A stretch of 64,000 nucleotides of DNA from contig NZ_JACHLL010000005.1 in the NCBI RefSeq assembly GCF_014207935.1, positions 124,001-188,000 of the forward strand, written 5' to 3'. The notes beneath the pieces were generated by a model. The model was given only the letters and a program-made list of their open reading frames with translations, was not told the origin of the DNA and made no database searches. The stretch comes from Pseudomonas fluvialis (GTDB lineage: Bacteria; Pseudomonadota; Gammaproteobacteria; Pseudomonadales; Pseudomonadaceae). The stretch's first letter is position 1. Each line of letters begins with the position of its first letter. This document shows, one piece after another, positions 41,687-51,044 of the stretch. The translations under genes were made by a program, and so were the position numbers.

Positions 41687-43407
41687 CAGCCGGGCAGCTC
41701 ATCGGTGAGGGTGGCGCAGACCTTGAGCACTTCCTCCACCGAGGTGACGCCGGCCAGCGCGTAATCCAGCGCGCAGGCGGCCAGCGGGCGGTAATGTGGG
41801 TTGCGCTGGGCCGCTTCGGCAAAGCTCTGCGGATCACTGCGGCGCAGCGCAGCGATCATCGCTTCGTCCATCTCCAGCAACTCGTAAACGCCGATCCGGC
41901 CCTGATAGCCACTGTTGTGGCACTGATGGCAGCCGGCGCCCTGCTTGAACGTACGCCCAGCCAGGGAACCACCGTGCAGACGCTCCAGCCAGAGCAACTG
42001 CTGCGGCTCGGGCGCATGTTCTTCCATGCAGTTCTCGCACACCCGACGCACCAGGCGCTGGGCCAGCACGGCATTCAAAGCACTGGCCACCAGGAAAGGC
42101 TCAGCGCCCATGTCGATCAGGCGCATGGCCGAGGTCTGCGCATCGTTGGTGTGCAAGGTGGACAGCACCAGGTGACCGGTCAGCGCGGCGCGCAGGCCAA
42201 TTTCGGCGGTCTCCTGATCGCGCATCTCGCCGACCAACACGATATCCGGGTCCTGACGCAAAGCGGCGCGCAGCACGCGGGCGAAGCTGAGGTCGATCTT
42301 GGCGTTGACCTGTACCTGATTGACCCGCGGCAGGCGGTATTCCACCGGGTCTTCCACGGTGATGATCTTCTTCTCCGGACTGTTCAGTTCGGAAAGCCCG
42401 GCATACAGCGTGGTGGTCTTGCCCGAACCGGTCGGGCCGGTGACCAGCACCATGCCGTAAGGGCGTTGCAGCAGACGGCGAAAGCGCGCCAGCAGATCGG
42501 CCGGCATGCCACTGCCGTCCAGATGGAAAATGCCGGCACTCTGATCCAGCAGACGCATCACCACCGACTCGCCGAACTGCACCGGCATGGTCGAGACCCG
42601 CACATCCAGGCTGCGGCTCTTCACCCGGATATTGAAGCGGCCATCCTGAGGCAGACGCTTCTCGGAAATATCCAGGCCGGACATGATCTTCAGGCGCATC
42701 ACCAGCGCCGAGGCCACCCGCGCCTCCTTCATCACTTGCTCGCTGAGCACGCCGTCGATGCGCTGGCGGATGCGCACCACGCCCTCATCCGGCTCGATGT
42801 GAATATCCGAGGCCTTCATCTGCACCGCATCCTCGAACAGCGTCTGCAGCAGGCGCACCACCGGCGCCTCGCTGGTGTTATCGGTGCCCAGCTTGGAAAG
42901 GTCGAAGTCGCTGTCCTGCAGCTCGCCTTCCAGCTCGCCGGCGATCGAGGCGATCTCGCTGGTGCGCCGGTAGACCAGGTCGAGGGTGGCCAGGAGCTCC
43001 GCCTCGCGCACCACCGCCGGCAGCACACGGGTTTTGAGAATGCGCTCCATCTCGTCGAGGGCGAACAGGTCCAGCGGGTCGGACATGCCGACCAGCAGGC
43101 CGCCGCCCTCGCGGGTCAGGACGATCGCGCGGAAACGCCGGGCCACGGCCTCGGGCAGGCTCTGCACGAGGTTCTGATCGAACTTGAAGTGACGCAGCTC
43201 GATAAAGGGAATCTGCAGCTGCTCGGACAGCGCCGTGAGCAGCTTGACCTCGCTGACCAGGCCCATGTCGATCACCGCGCGACCGAGCTTGGAGCCGGTG
43301 CGCTTCTGCTCCTGCAGCGCCTGTTGCAACTGCAGCTCGCTGATCAGGCCGGCCTGCACCAGCAGGTCGCCGATGCGCACCTTGCGCTGGCGGACTTCCT
43401 CGCTCAT
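41686..43407 (-). CDS. mshE: MSHA pilus assembly ATPase MshE
   Basis: 573 residues. N-terminal MshEN domain (RVRIGDLLVQAGLI-type start, here VRIGDLLVQAGLISELQLQQAL, repeated at SKLGRAVIDMGLVSEVKLLTAL), the segment that binds c-di-GMP in V. cholerae MshE. The ATPase core has Walker A GPTGSGKTTTLYAG (about 322-335), the Asp box IITVEDPVEYRLP, Walker B DPDIVLVGEMRDQETAE and a Cys4 zinc site (CENC...CHQC). It powers pilus extension. c-di-GMP control is likely here because both N-terminal repeats are present. Confidence 0.95.
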   Translation of the reverse strand: MSEEVRQRKVRIGDLLVQAGLISELQLQQALQEQKRTGSKLGRAVIDMGLVSEVKLLTALSEQLQIPFIELRHFKFDQNLVQSLPEAVARRFRAIVLTREGGGLLVGMSDPLDLFALDEMERILKTRVLPAVVREAELLATLDLVYRRTSEIASIAGELEGELQDSDFDLSKLGTDNTSEAPVVRLLQTLFEDAVQMKASDIHIEPDEGVVRIRQRIDGVLSEQVMKEARVASALVMRLKIMSGLDISEKRLPQDGRFNIRVKSRSLDVRVSTMPVQFGESVVMRLLDQSAGIFHLDGSGMPADLLARFRRLLQRPYGMVLVTGPTGSGKTTTLYAGLSELNSPEKKIITVEDPVEYRLPRVNQVQVNAKIDLSFARVLRAALRQDPDIVLVGEMRDQETAEIGLRAALTGHLVLSTLHTNDAQTSAMRLIDMGAEPFLVASALNAVLAQRLVRRVCENCMEEHAPEPQQLLWLERLHGGSLAGRTFKQGAGCHQCHNSGYQGRIGVYELLEMDEAMIAALRRSDPQSFAEAAQRNPHYRPLAACALDYALAGVTSVEEVLKVCATLTDELPG

Positions 43408-44714
43408 GGCTGACCTCCGAGTGTCTGTGCGCGGCTGATGGCAAAACGCCGGGCGCCGTCATCCAGGCCCTGGCCGCGCAACGCCTGCTGGTAATGCTGG
43501 GCGGCCTGCTGCGGCTGCTCCAGCTGCTCCAGGGCAATGGCCAGGCCCAGTTGCCAGGCGGCCTGCTGCGGGCGCAGATCGACCAGTTGGCGATAAACCT
43601 CGGCACTCTCGCGCCACTGCCCGGTCTGCTGATAGGTCGCCGCAAGCAGGGCGTGATAGCCGGGGTCGCGCGCCAGCAACGGGCGCCGCTGCGCCAGCGT
43701 GGCGACCGCCGCCTGGGTCTGCCCGCTCTGCAGCTGGGCGCGGGCCAGGAGAATGCGCAGCTCGCTGTCATCGCCAACCTGAGCCAGCTGAGCCGGCAAC
43801 CAGCCGAGCAGCTTGTCCTGCTGGCCGGCACCCAGGTAGGCGCGCGCCAGCAGGCGGATGGCATCGGCGTCGTGCGGCTGCTGGCGATGCACACGCTCCA
43901 GCTGCTCCACGGCGCCGGCGTAATCCTGATCGAGCATGGCCTGACGCGCCTCGGCCAGCGGATCGGCCGGCCGCGCGGTGATGGTCACCTGCGGTCGCGC
44001 GGCAGGCGCCGGCTGGCTGGCCGGCTCCGCGCGTACCTGCCAGGCCGGGGTTTGCACGGGTGCTGCGCTTTCTTCTTCGGCGGCAGGCAGATTGCTAAGA
44101 TCTACCTGTTCGCTCTGAGCAACATCAGCGCCCTGCATCTGTGCTTCCAGCCAAAGCTGCCAGCGCGCCCCGGCGGGTTCCAGACGGTCGCTGACCTGCA
44201 GCTGATCGCCCAAACCGACCAGCAGCACCAGCACGTCATTGCCCTGGGGTTCTACCCGCCAGGACAGGCTGCGCCCGTCCTGCTGCAGACGCCCGCTACG
44301 CGGCTCACCCGAAAGGCGCAGGCCAGGCAGACGCAGACTGACCGCGCCACTCTCGTCGGTGCGCTGGTAGGCCACCGACTGATCCAACAGCAGCTGCAGG
44401 ACAAAACGCCCGTTGACGTGCTGCGGCAGCACCTCCAGCACCTGCGGCATGGCCACCGCCGCCACGGGAGTCGGCGCGGCCAGCACCGGTCCCTCTGGTG
44501 TGCGGCCGACGATACGGCCGATCATCAGGCCGACCAGCAGACCGGTGAGAATCACCGCACCGAGAAACATCGAACCCAAGCGCAGACGACGGCTGCGCTC
44601 GCGGCGGCGCGCGCCTTCCTCGTCCACCGCATACAGACCTTCCAGTGGCACCCTCTCGCTCGGCGCCGCGCGCCGCGCATCGAGGTCGCGCAGCATGTCG
44701 TTGACCAGACTCAT
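43404..44714 (-). CDS. mshN: MSHA biogenesis protein MshN (TPR protein)
   Basis: 436 residues from the ATG at 44714, overlapping the mshM stop (ATGA). It starts MSLVNDMLRDLDARR, the family signature. One membrane helix is at about 47-68. Tetratricopeptide repeats fill residues about 250-420 (ALAARQAMLDQDYAGAVEQLERV, AIRLLARAYLGAG, RRPLLARDPGYHALLAATYQQTGQW). It probably holds periplasmic assembly partners together. Confidence 0.9.
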   Translation of the reverse strand: MSLVNDMLRDLDARRAAPSERVPLEGLYAVDEEGARRRERSRRLRLGSMFLGAVILTGLLVGLMIGRIVGRTPEGPVLAAPTPVAAVAMPQVLEVLPQHVNGRFVLQLLLDQSVAYQRTDESGAVSLRLPGLRLSGEPRSGRLQQDGRSLSWRVEPQGNDVLVLLVGLGDQLQVSDRLEPAGARWQLWLEAQMQGADVAQSEQVDLSNLPAAEEESAAPVQTPAWQVRAEPASQPAPAARPQVTITARPADPLAEARQAMLDQDYAGAVEQLERVHRQQPHDADAIRLLARAYLGAGQQDKLLGWLPAQLAQVGDDSELRILLARAQLQSGQTQAAVATLAQRRPLLARDPGYHALLAATYQQTGQWRESAEVYRQLVDLRPQQAAWQLGLAIALEQLEQPQQAAQHYQQALRGQGLDDGARRFAISRAQTLGGQP

Positions 44715-45643
44715 GACCACCACCCCGACCACTGCTTCAGCCACGGCCAGGCACCCAAGAGCACGACAACCGACAGCGTACCCGCCGCCAGCCCCAGGCT
44801 CAGCCAGCGCGGCGACCAGTGCCGGAACGGCTGGGCGCCCTCGGTATCGGCCATGGCGCGGCGCACGTGGCTGGCCGTCACCTGCCGACTGCCATCACCG
44901 AAGGCGGCCATCAGCGCCTTGTGCGCCAGGATATTCAGCAACCGCGGAATACCGCTGCTGCCACGTACCAGCACACCTACGGCACGCGGCGCGAACAGTG
45001 GCTCGCCACGGTAACCGGCCACCGCCAGACGCTCCTGAAGGTAGCGCTGGGTGTCACGCACATCCAGCGGGCGCAGGCGATAGGAAAAGGTGATTCGCTG
45101 CAGCAGCTGGCGGAATTCATGGCGGGCCAGGGTGACGTCCAGTTCGGGCTGACCAAACAGCACCACCTGCAGCAGCTTGCGCTGTTCGGTTTCCAGATTG
45201 GTCAGCAGGCGCAGTGCCTCGAGGGTTTCCGCCGGCAAGGCCTGGGCCTCGTCGATCAGCAGCACGCAGCTCTTGCCGGCCGCCGCCAGTTCGATCAGGC
45301 GGATTTGCAGGGCATCCAGCAGGGCATGGTCCTGCAGGCTGTCGACGCCTTCGATGCGCAGCTCGCGGGCCAGCGCCTGGCGCAGCTCCAGCGGGCTCAG
45401 GCAGGGATTGGGCAGGTAGGCCAGCTGGTAGCGCTCGGCATCCAGCAGATTGAGCAGCGCACGGCACAGCAGGGTCTTGCCGGTGCCCACTTCGCCGGTG
45501 ACCTTGATAAAGCCCTCCCCCTCGCCCAGCGCCACGCGCAGCAGGTTGAGGCAGGCCTGGTAAGGCGCCAGCTGGACCAGAAACTCGGTATTCGGAGTCA
45601 GCGCGAAGGGCTTCTCGCGCAGACCGAAGAACGCCTCATACAT
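44711..45643 (-). CDS. mshM: MSHA biogenesis AAA ATPase MshM (ExeA-like)
   Basis: 310 residues. MYEAFFGLREKPFALTPNTEFL is the usual ExeA/GspA start. Walker A TGEVGTGKTLLCRALL (49-64), Walker B SCVLLIDEAQALPAETLEALRLL. A hydrophobic helix near the C-terminus (LGLAAGTLSVVVLLGAWPWL) anchors it in the inner membrane. It is thought to help place or assemble the secretin MshL, encoded 3 bp upstream. Confidence 0.93.
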   Translation of the reverse strand: MYEAFFGLREKPFALTPNTEFLVQLAPYQACLNLLRVALGEGEGFIKVTGEVGTGKTLLCRALLNLLDAERYQLAYLPNPCLSPLELRQALARELRIEGVDSLQDHALLDALQIRLIELAAAGKSCVLLIDEAQALPAETLEALRLLTNLETEQRKLLQVVLFGQPELDVTLARHEFRQLLQRITFSYRLRPLDVRDTQRYLQERLAVAGYRGEPLFAPRAVGVLVRGSSGIPRLLNILAHKALMAAFGDGSRQVTASHVRRAMADTEGAQPFRHWSPRWLSLGLAAGTLSVVVLLGAWPWLKQWSGWWS

Positions 45644-45646
45644 GGG

Positions 45647-47278
45647 CTATCTCAGCTCCTTGAAGGCGGCCGCGCTTTTCTGGATCTCGTTGATCCAGGT
45701 CTCGTCGCTGACCACCTGCGGGCGCAGCAGAATCACCAGCTCGCTCTTGCGCAGGTCCTTGGACTGCTGCTTGAACATCGGCCCGATCAGCGGCAGTTGC
45801 GATGCCCAGGGCAACTTGGCATCGATGTTCTGGTTGGCATTCTGCAGCAGGCCGCCGATCACCACCACCTGGCCACTGCGGGCACGGACGATGGAGTCGG
45901 ACTGGCGGGTGGTGGACAGCGCCAGCGGCAGGTTGAACTCGTTATCCTCGCCGCCCAGGGTGATGGTCTTGTTCTGATCCTGCACGCGGCTGACCGAGGG
46001 CCGCACGTGCAGGGTGATGTCGTCGTGTTCGTCGATCTGCGGCGTCACGTCCAGCGAAATGCCGGAGAAGAACGGCGTCAGGGTGATGTCCAGATCCGGC
46101 GCGGTGGTGCCACCGGCCAGAGTGGTGGTGGTGGTCGACACGTCGGTGACGAAGAACTCGTCGGTGCCGACCTTGATCACCGCCTTCTGGTTGTTCAGCG
46201 TGGAGATCCGCGGGCTGGACAGCACGCGCACCTCGCCCTGGGTTTCCAGCAGCTGGATCACGCCTTCGAAGTTGCCGAAGTCGAAACTGGCGGTAAAGGT
46301 GCCGCCCACGCCGGTCGGACCGCTGATCGGATTGGTCGGGGTATTCAGGCCATCCAGACCCGGAATGAAGCTGCCGAGCCCGATCGCCTTCTGCCCGGAG
46401 ATGTAGGTCCAGTTGACCCCGGCCTGGAACTCGTCATTCAGGTCGACCTCGATGATCTTGGTTTCCAGGATCACCTGACGCTGCAGGTTGCGCTGGGCCA
46501 TGCGCAGGAAGGCCTCGACGTTCTGCTGGTCACGGCTGTTGGCGCGCACCACCAGCAGGCCTGCCTGCGGGTTGACCACCACGCTGTTGCCCGGCTCCTC
46601 ACCGACGATCATCTCCACCACCTTGCGCACCTCGGCCCAGAAATCCACCGAACTGGTGGTGGTCAGGCGACTGGCGCTGAGGGTGGTGGAACTGGTACTG
46701 GTGGTGGTCTCCGCACCGGTGCTGTCGGTGTTGTCGCTGTTGGTCACTTCGCCCGAGCTGACCCGGGTATCGGTGGTGCCCTCACGCTGGATATTCAGGT
46801 AGTTGAGGTCGTAGGTCTGGGTCACCGGCTGGTTGGGCAGGATCTGGTAGCCATAGCTGGTCTTGCGGAAGTCGTAGCCGTAGCTGTCGCGTACCGCCGC
46901 CAGCACTTCCTCAAGCGTCACGTTGCGCAGGCTGAAGGTGATGTTGCCCTGGATTTCCGGGTGCACCACCAGGTTCTTGCCGGCGCCATCCATCAGGCTG
47001 AGGAAGAACTCGCGGGCCGGCATGTCCTTGGCCGCCACATCGAAACGCGGACCGCTGGCCAGGGCCCGATCCATTTCCAGCGGCGGCAGCAAGGCAGCCT
47101 GCACCGAGGGCGGCGGAGCGACCTTGGCTTTGCTCTGCTGCAGGCTCTCCTCCAGCATGCTGTTGCTCTGCTGGTAAAGCTGGTCGTCGCCATCCTTGAA
47201 GGTCTGGCAGGAACTCAGTAGACACAGCAGGCTGAGCAGGCCGAGGGACGGCAGGGCACGAGTATTCATCGACATCAT
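45647..47278 (-). CDS. mshL: MSHA secretin MshL
   Basis: 543 residues. Lipoprotein signal with lipobox LLSSC (Cys24). A secretin N-terminal domain (VHPEIQGNITFSLRNVTLEEVLAAVRDSYGYDF) and a Thr/Ser-rich linker are followed by the secretin barrel (VVNPQAGLLVVRANSRDQQNVEAFL, VSRVQDQNKTITLGGEDNEFNLPLA, SGQVVVIGGLLQ, LPLIGPMFK). It forms the outer-membrane pore for the pilus. Its ATG cluster overlaps the mshK stop. Confidence 0.95.
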   Translation of the reverse strand: MMSMNTRALPSLGLLSLLCLLSSCQTFKDGDDQLYQQSNSMLEESLQQSKAKVAPPPSVQAALLPPLEMDRALASGPRFDVAAKDMPAREFFLSLMDGAGKNLVVHPEIQGNITFSLRNVTLEEVLAAVRDSYGYDFRKTSYGYQILPNQPVTQTYDLNYLNIQREGTTDTRVSSGEVTNSDNTDSTGAETTTSTSSTTLSASRLTTTSSVDFWAEVRKVVEMIVGEEPGNSVVVNPQAGLLVVRANSRDQQNVEAFLRMAQRNLQRQVILETKIIEVDLNDEFQAGVNWTYISGQKAIGLGSFIPGLDGLNTPTNPISGPTGVGGTFTASFDFGNFEGVIQLLETQGEVRVLSSPRISTLNNQKAVIKVGTDEFFVTDVSTTTTTLAGGTTAPDLDITLTPFFSGISLDVTPQIDEHDDITLHVRPSVSRVQDQNKTITLGGEDNEFNLPLALSTTRQSDSIVRARSGQVVVIGGLLQNANQNIDAKLPWASQLPLIGPMFKQQSKDLRKSELVILLRPQVVSDETWINEIQKSAAAFKELR

Positions 47279-47586
47279 CGACTCGGTTTGACTATGGGTT
47301 CGGCCAGGCGCAACAACTCTTGCTGCCCCTGGCGCTCGATCAGTACGGCACGCGGGTAGATAGCCTTGAGCCGGGACGAACCCAGCTGCTCACCCACTTT
47401 GAGGCTCTGGCCATTGATCACGGCACGCTGGCCATGACTGCCACGAATGATGGCCTGCAACTGCAGCGCCTGGGCGGCATCCGCCGGTTCAGCAGCATGC
47501 CCCTGTGGCGGCTGGGTCGGATCAAGCGCGGCCAGGGCCGTCAGGCAAAAGAGCAGTGCAATGAGGCTCAACAGGGCTCTAGACAC
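47275..47586 (-). CDS. mshK: MSHA biogenesis protein MshK
   Basis: 103 residues taking the GTG at 47586 as start: it follows GGGGTGGG and gives a signal-like helix SRALLSLIALLFCLTALAAL. The body LQLQAIIRGSHGQRAVINGQSLKVGEQLGSSRLKAIYPRAVLIER is the GspC/PilP-like homology region. It probably links the inner-membrane complex to the secretin. The start overlaps the mshJ stop by 8 bp. Confidence 0.85.
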   Translation of the reverse strand: MSRALLSLIALLFCLTALAALDPTQPPQGHAAEPADAAQALQLQAIIRGSHGQRAVINGQSLKVGEQLGSSRLKAIYPRAVLIERQGQQELLRLAEPIVKPSR

Positions 47587-48247
47587 CGACCCACCCCGCT
47601 TGCCGGCTGAGGGTATACAGCTCCAGACGAATGCTGGCGCGGCCACTGCCGCCGGCATCCACCTGATAGTCCAGTTGCTGCCAGTGCAGGCGCCAGCCCG
47701 AGGCCTGCACGGCCTGCAGATAGGCGATCAGCTCGAAGTAGCCGCCCTCCAGGGTCAGGCGCACGCCATGCCGGTACAGACTGACCGCCGGCGCAACCGC
47801 CTTTTCACCCTTGGCGGGCTCCGCCTCGCCCGGCACCTCCAGCGGTGCGGAAAAGCTTTCCACCGCGGCCAGGTTCAGTCCTGGCTGGGCACGCAGCAGA
47901 TCCTCAAGCACCCGGCGCATGGTTGGCGGATCGATCAGCGCAGCCGTCTCATGGTCGATACCGTCCAGCAGGCGTTCATGTTCGGCCTGCGCTAGCAGCA
48001 GGCTGCTGCGCATGCCCAGGTTGGGGTCCTGCTCACGTTTGCGCTGCAACTCGGCGCGCTGCGTCTGGGCCTCCAGCAGCCGGGCCTTGGCGCCCTGCAA
48101 CTGACCGCTGAGCTGTTTCTGGCGCAGTGCCAGGGGATCGGCCACCAGCAGCAGATACAGCATGCCGAGCAGGGCAAAACCCACGCCGAGGGTCAGCCAC
48201 TGTTCACGCGGCACCATGGCCTGCCAGCGCTGCAACAAGGCTTTCAT
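47579..48247 (-). CDS. mshJ: MSHA biogenesis protein MshJ (PilO/GspM-like)
   Basis: 222 residues from the ATG at 48247, which overlaps the mshI2 stop (ATGA); the frame runs on upstream inside mshI2 but is not coding there. One N-terminal helix (WLTLGVGFALLGMLYLLLVA), a coiled coil (QLSGQLQGAKARLLEAQTQRAELQRKRE) and a ferredoxin-like C-terminal region. It is an alignment-complex protein of the inner membrane. Confidence 0.88.
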   Translation of the reverse strand: MKALLQRWQAMVPREQWLTLGVGFALLGMLYLLLVADPLALRQKQLSGQLQGAKARLLEAQTQRAELQRKREQDPNLGMRSSLLLAQAEHERLLDGIDHETAALIDPPTMRRVLEDLLRAQPGLNLAAVESFSAPLEVPGEAEPAKGEKAVAPAVSLYRHGVRLTLEGGYFELIAYLQAVQASGWRLHWQQLDYQVDAGGSGRASIRLELYTLSRQAGWVGV

Positions 48248-48849
48248 GGCTGCTTCTCCTGATCGGCTGCCTGCGAGGAGAGGACAAAATCGAACGGTTC
48301 GCCGGCCGTGCGTTTGGCACTGAAGTGGGCAAACTGCCGGCCCTTGAATGCTGAGGCCTGACCCAGCGCCTGCAGGTAGCTCGGCAATGCCTGCTGGTCG
48401 CTGCTGCGACCTTCCAGACGCAAGTGACGACCGCCATCGGTGAAGGCAATCCGCGTCAGCCACAAGCCCTGGGCCGGATGCTGCTCGGAGAGCGCCACCA
48501 GCGGGTCGGCAAAACCCTGCTGATGCTGCTGGCCCAACAGCCGCAGGTAATCGGCCAGACGCTGCAACTGGCGGTTGCGCTCTTGCGCAGAAGCCACCTG
48601 CAGGGGCAATTGCGGATCGAGCTGCGGTTCGCGAAACACCGCCTGTTCGCCGGCCAGCAGCTGTTCTTCGCTCTGCGCCAGAACCTCGGCCTTTTGCAGC
48701 TGCGCCTGCAGATCACGCACCTGCCACAACTGCCAGCCGCCATGCAGCAGTGCCAGTCCAAACGCTACCAGCAATGCCTGGAGCATATGACGCGGCCGCG
48801 GACCGGTCTGTCGGCGGCGCTGATGCTGATAGAGGTTGAGGTTCTGCAT
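48244..48849 (-). CDS. mshI2: MSHA biogenesis protein MshI2 (PilN-like)
   Basis: 201 residues. It starts [13 protein letters not shown], the PilN/MshI2 opening that contacts the actin-like partner; a membrane helix (LQALLVAFGLALLHGGWQLW) and a coiled coil follow, then a PilN-like fold (LTRIAFTDGGRHLRLEGRSSDQQALPSYLQAL). Together with MshI it makes the equivalent of PilM-PilN. Confidence 0.87.
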   Translation of the reverse strand: MQNLNLYQHQRRRQTGPRPRHMLQALLVAFGLALLHGGWQLWQVRDLQAQLQKAEVLAQSEEQLLAGEQAVFREPQLDPQLPLQVASAQERNRQLQRLADYLRLLGQQHQQGFADPLVALSEQHPAQGLWLTRIAFTDGGRHLRLEGRSSDQQALPSYLQALGQASAFKGRQFAHFSAKRTAGEPFDFVLSSQAADQEKQP

Positions 48850-49790
48850 CAGCTGTTCTCCTGACGCAGGGCCGCGCCGACGGCGGTCAGGCAGTAGGCC
48901 TGCTCACGCTCATCGAGCAGCGGCACATCGTCACCGAACAGATCTTCCAGGCTCAGGCGTTGCAGATTGACCGCAAGGCCTCCAGCCAGAGCCTGCATGG
49001 CCTGCTCGCCATCGCGCTTCATCGGCAACAGCAGCAGACGGTTGATATAGCCCTTGCCCAGCTGGCTCTCGAAATAGTCCAGGGAGCGCTGCACTTCCAG
49101 GGTAATCGCGGCGTAATTGCCATCGGCGCGCTCGATGCCCTGCTCGATGCGCCGAGCCATGTACAGATCGGCGCCGTTTTGCACGCTGATCAGGCCCTCG
49201 CTGGAGCGCAGGCGCAGCAGCGCCAGGTTGATGGCTGCCGCCCCGGCTTGCAGGCCAAGATTGCGGAAGGCCATCTCGGTGATATCGATCGACTGCAGCC
49301 TGAGGCCGGCCTGGCGCAGCAGACGCGCCGCCTGCTCCATCTGCTGTTTTTCCAGCACGGCGCAGTAGGCCATACGCGAACGACCGCGGTAGGCATCGGC
49401 AGGTAATGCAATCAAGTCGGTGACAACGGTTTCGAGAGGCTGACTGATCAGATCCTTGAGGCGCCAGCGCATGGCATCGCGCAGTTCTTCCTCGGGGACA
49501 TCGGGGCAATCGAGCAACAGCAGCTGATAACTGGCCGGGTGCAGTAGAAAGTTGACCGCGGCGCCCTGCAGTTGCAGTTCCTGTACCCAGTCCTTGAGCA
49601 CCTGAGCCTGCTCGGCCGGGGCAGCTGCCTTGAACAGGCAGCGAAGCAGGCGGGCGCGGCCCTCGGTATCGCGCTCGACCTGGGCCAAAGCGATGCCTTC
49701 CGGGCCGGTTTCCAGCCCGATCAGCCCTTGCGGCGTCTGTTTCTTCTTATTCAGCCATCCGAGCAACGCCTTCCCCTTAAAAGCCTTCAA
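48849..49790 (-). CDS. mshI: MSHA biogenesis protein MshI (PilM-like)
   Basis: 313 residues, actin/ASKHA-like fold: [61 protein letters not shown] and [19 protein letters not shown], matching MshI/PilM proteins. It is cytoplasmic and is the first gene of the leftward MSHA locus, one base overlapping mshI2. The 84 bp between it and divergent trmL must hold both promoters. mshH, present in Vibrio, is absent here. Confidence 0.9.
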   Translation of the reverse strand: MKAFKGKALLGWLNKKKQTPQGLIGLETGPEGIALAQVERDTEGRARLLRCLFKAAAPAEQAQVLKDWVQELQLQGAAVNFLLHPASYQLLLLDCPDVPEEELRDAMRWRLKDLISQPLETVVTDLIALPADAYRGRSRMAYCAVLEKQQMEQAARLLRQAGLRLQSIDITEMAFRNLGLQAGAAAINLALLRLRSSEGLISVQNGADLYMARRIEQGIERADGNYAAITLEVQRSLDYFESQLGKGYINRLLLLPMKRDGEQAMQALAGGLAVNLQRLSLEDLFGDDVPLLDEREQAYCLTAVGAALRQENS

Positions 49791-49874
49791 GTCGCAGGCA
49801 ACCCGCTCTTGCCACCCGACAAACTGCGCAAGCGCGGTAAAATGCCGTATCCGACTCCTTCCCTGAGCCTAGTC

Positions 49875-50330
49875 ATGTTCCATGTTGTGCTGTTCGAGCC
49901 CGAGATTCCACCCAACACGGGCAATGTCATCCGCCTCTGCGCCAACACCGGCTGCCAGTTGCATCTGGTTGGCCCACTGGGCTTCGAGCTGGATGACAAA
50001 CGTCTGCGTCGCGCCGGCCTGGATTACCACGAATACACCACGCTAAAGCGCCACGCGAGCCTTGCTGACTGTATAGCAGATATAGGTAGTGGCCGACTAA
50101 TGGCCTTTACCACCAAGGGCAGTCACAGCTATGCGGAAGTTCAGTTCCAGGCCGGGGACATTTTCCTCTTCGGTCCGGAAAGCCGTGGTCTGCCCGTCGA
50201 GATTCTCGACAGCCTGCCGGCCGAACAACGCCTGCGCCTGCCCATGCGCCCGGGCGGGCGCAGCCTGAACCTGTCCAATGCGGTGGCAGTCACCGTCTAC
50301 GAGGCCTGGCGACAGAACGGCTTCCGCTAA
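49875..50330 (+). CDS. trmL: tRNA (cytidine/uridine-34 2'-O)-methyltransferase
   Basis: 151 residues from the ATG at 49875; a longer frame from 49572 is only antisense to mshI. SpoU family with knotted SAM site: [64 protein letters not shown] and [28 protein letters not shown]. It methylates the wobble ribose of tRNA-Leu. A terminator follows. Confidence 0.96.
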   Translation: MFHVVLFEPEIPPNTGNVIRLCANTGCQLHLVGPLGFELDDKRLRRAGLDYHEYTTLKRHASLADCIADIGSGRLMAFTTKGSHSYAEVQFQAGDIFLFGPESRGLPVEILDSLPAEQRLRLPMRPGGRSLNLSNAVAVTVYEAWRQNGFR

Positions 50331-50344
50331 TGGCCAGGCAATAA

Positions 50345-50368
50345 AAAAGCGCCCCTCGGGGCGCTTTT
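50345..50368. terminator. Rho-independent terminator after trmL
   Basis: AAAAGCGCCCC, a CTCG-type tetraloop and GGGGCGCTTTT, symmetrical and usable on both strands. It lies 14 bp after the trmL stop and 13 bp before the MITE-like element. Confidence 0.9.
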
Positions 50369-50381
50369 CATGCAGCGCTTA

Positions 50382-50520
50382 GAGCCTGTTTACGATCTCG
50401 CGAGCTAGAGCCAGACAAGGCAAAAGCAGCCAAGGAAGCGGAGTTTACGAGCTGTAAATGAGCATTCCGAGGCTGCTTTAACGCCGTATGGCCGACGCGC
50501 AGCAGATCGTAGACAGGTTC
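50382..50520. mobile_element. MITE-like repeat element (139 bp) with TTA target duplication
   Basis: The ends are 17-bp imperfect inverted repeats, GAGCCTGTTTACGATCT and the complement GAACCTGTCTACGATCT (15 of 17 match). TTA flanks both sides (50379-50381 and 50521-50523), as a 3-bp target duplication. Inside are a 9-bp inverted pair, AAAGCAGCC and GGCTGCTTT, and TTTAC/GTAAA, so the element folds into a long stem-loop. It has no coding capacity. The right TTA is the stop codon of secB. Elements with similar ends are, as I recall, common in Pseudomonas intergenic DNA. Confidence 0.72.
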
Positions 50521-50988
50521 TTAGGCGTTGCCGGCAGCCTGCATACGCGACAGTTCCTGAGCGTACAGGGCGTCGAAGTTCACCGGTGCCAGCATCAGTG
50601 CCGGGAAGGAGCCACGCACCACCAGGCTGTCCAGCGCTTCGCGCGCATAAGGGAACAGCAGGTTCGGGCAGAAGGCGCCCAGGGTATGGCTCATGGACGC
50701 GGCGTCCAGACCCTTGATCAGGAAGATGCCAGCCTGCTGCACTTCGGCGATGAAGGCGGTTTCTTCACCGTTCTTCACGGTGACCGATACGGTCAGGACG
50801 ATCTCGTGGAAGTCACCTTCCAGCGGGCGCTGACGAGTATTCAGATCCAGAGCAACGCTCGGGGTCCACTCCTGACGGAAGATTTCCGGGCTCTTTGGCG
50901 CTTCGAAGGACAGGTCCTTCACGTAGATGCGCTGCAGGGAGAATTGCGGGTTTTGCGCTTCTTGGGCGCCTTGGGTTTCTTCGGTCAT
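50521..50988 (-). CDS. secB: Protein-export chaperone SecB
   Basis: 155 residues. [65 protein letters not shown] and [38 protein letters not shown] are the SecB signature. It keeps preproteins unfolded and hands them to SecA. The stop codon TAA is supplied at the edge of a MITE-like element. It is 56 bp downstream of grxC. Confidence 0.97.
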   Translation of the reverse strand: MTEETQGAQEAQNPQFSLQRIYVKDLSFEAPKSPEIFRQEWTPSVALDLNTRQRPLEGDFHEIVLTVSVTVKNGEETAFIAEVQQAGIFLIKGLDAASMSHTLGAFCPNLLFPYAREALDSLVVRGSFPALMLAPVNFDALYAQELSRMQAAGNA

Positions 50989-51044
50989 GGCTGAGCCTTG
51001 CTGTGCGTTATTAGTAGTGTTAGCCGACTATCGAAAACTACCTG

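Noticed and set aside
41794..43413. 539-codon open frame on the plus strand
   Set aside because: It is antisense to the mshE ATPase; its His/Gln-rich translation has no family resemblance.
44819..47221. 800-codon open frame on the plus strand
   Set aside because: It is the complement of mshM and mshL, which carry Walker and secretin motifs and overlap their neighbours neatly.
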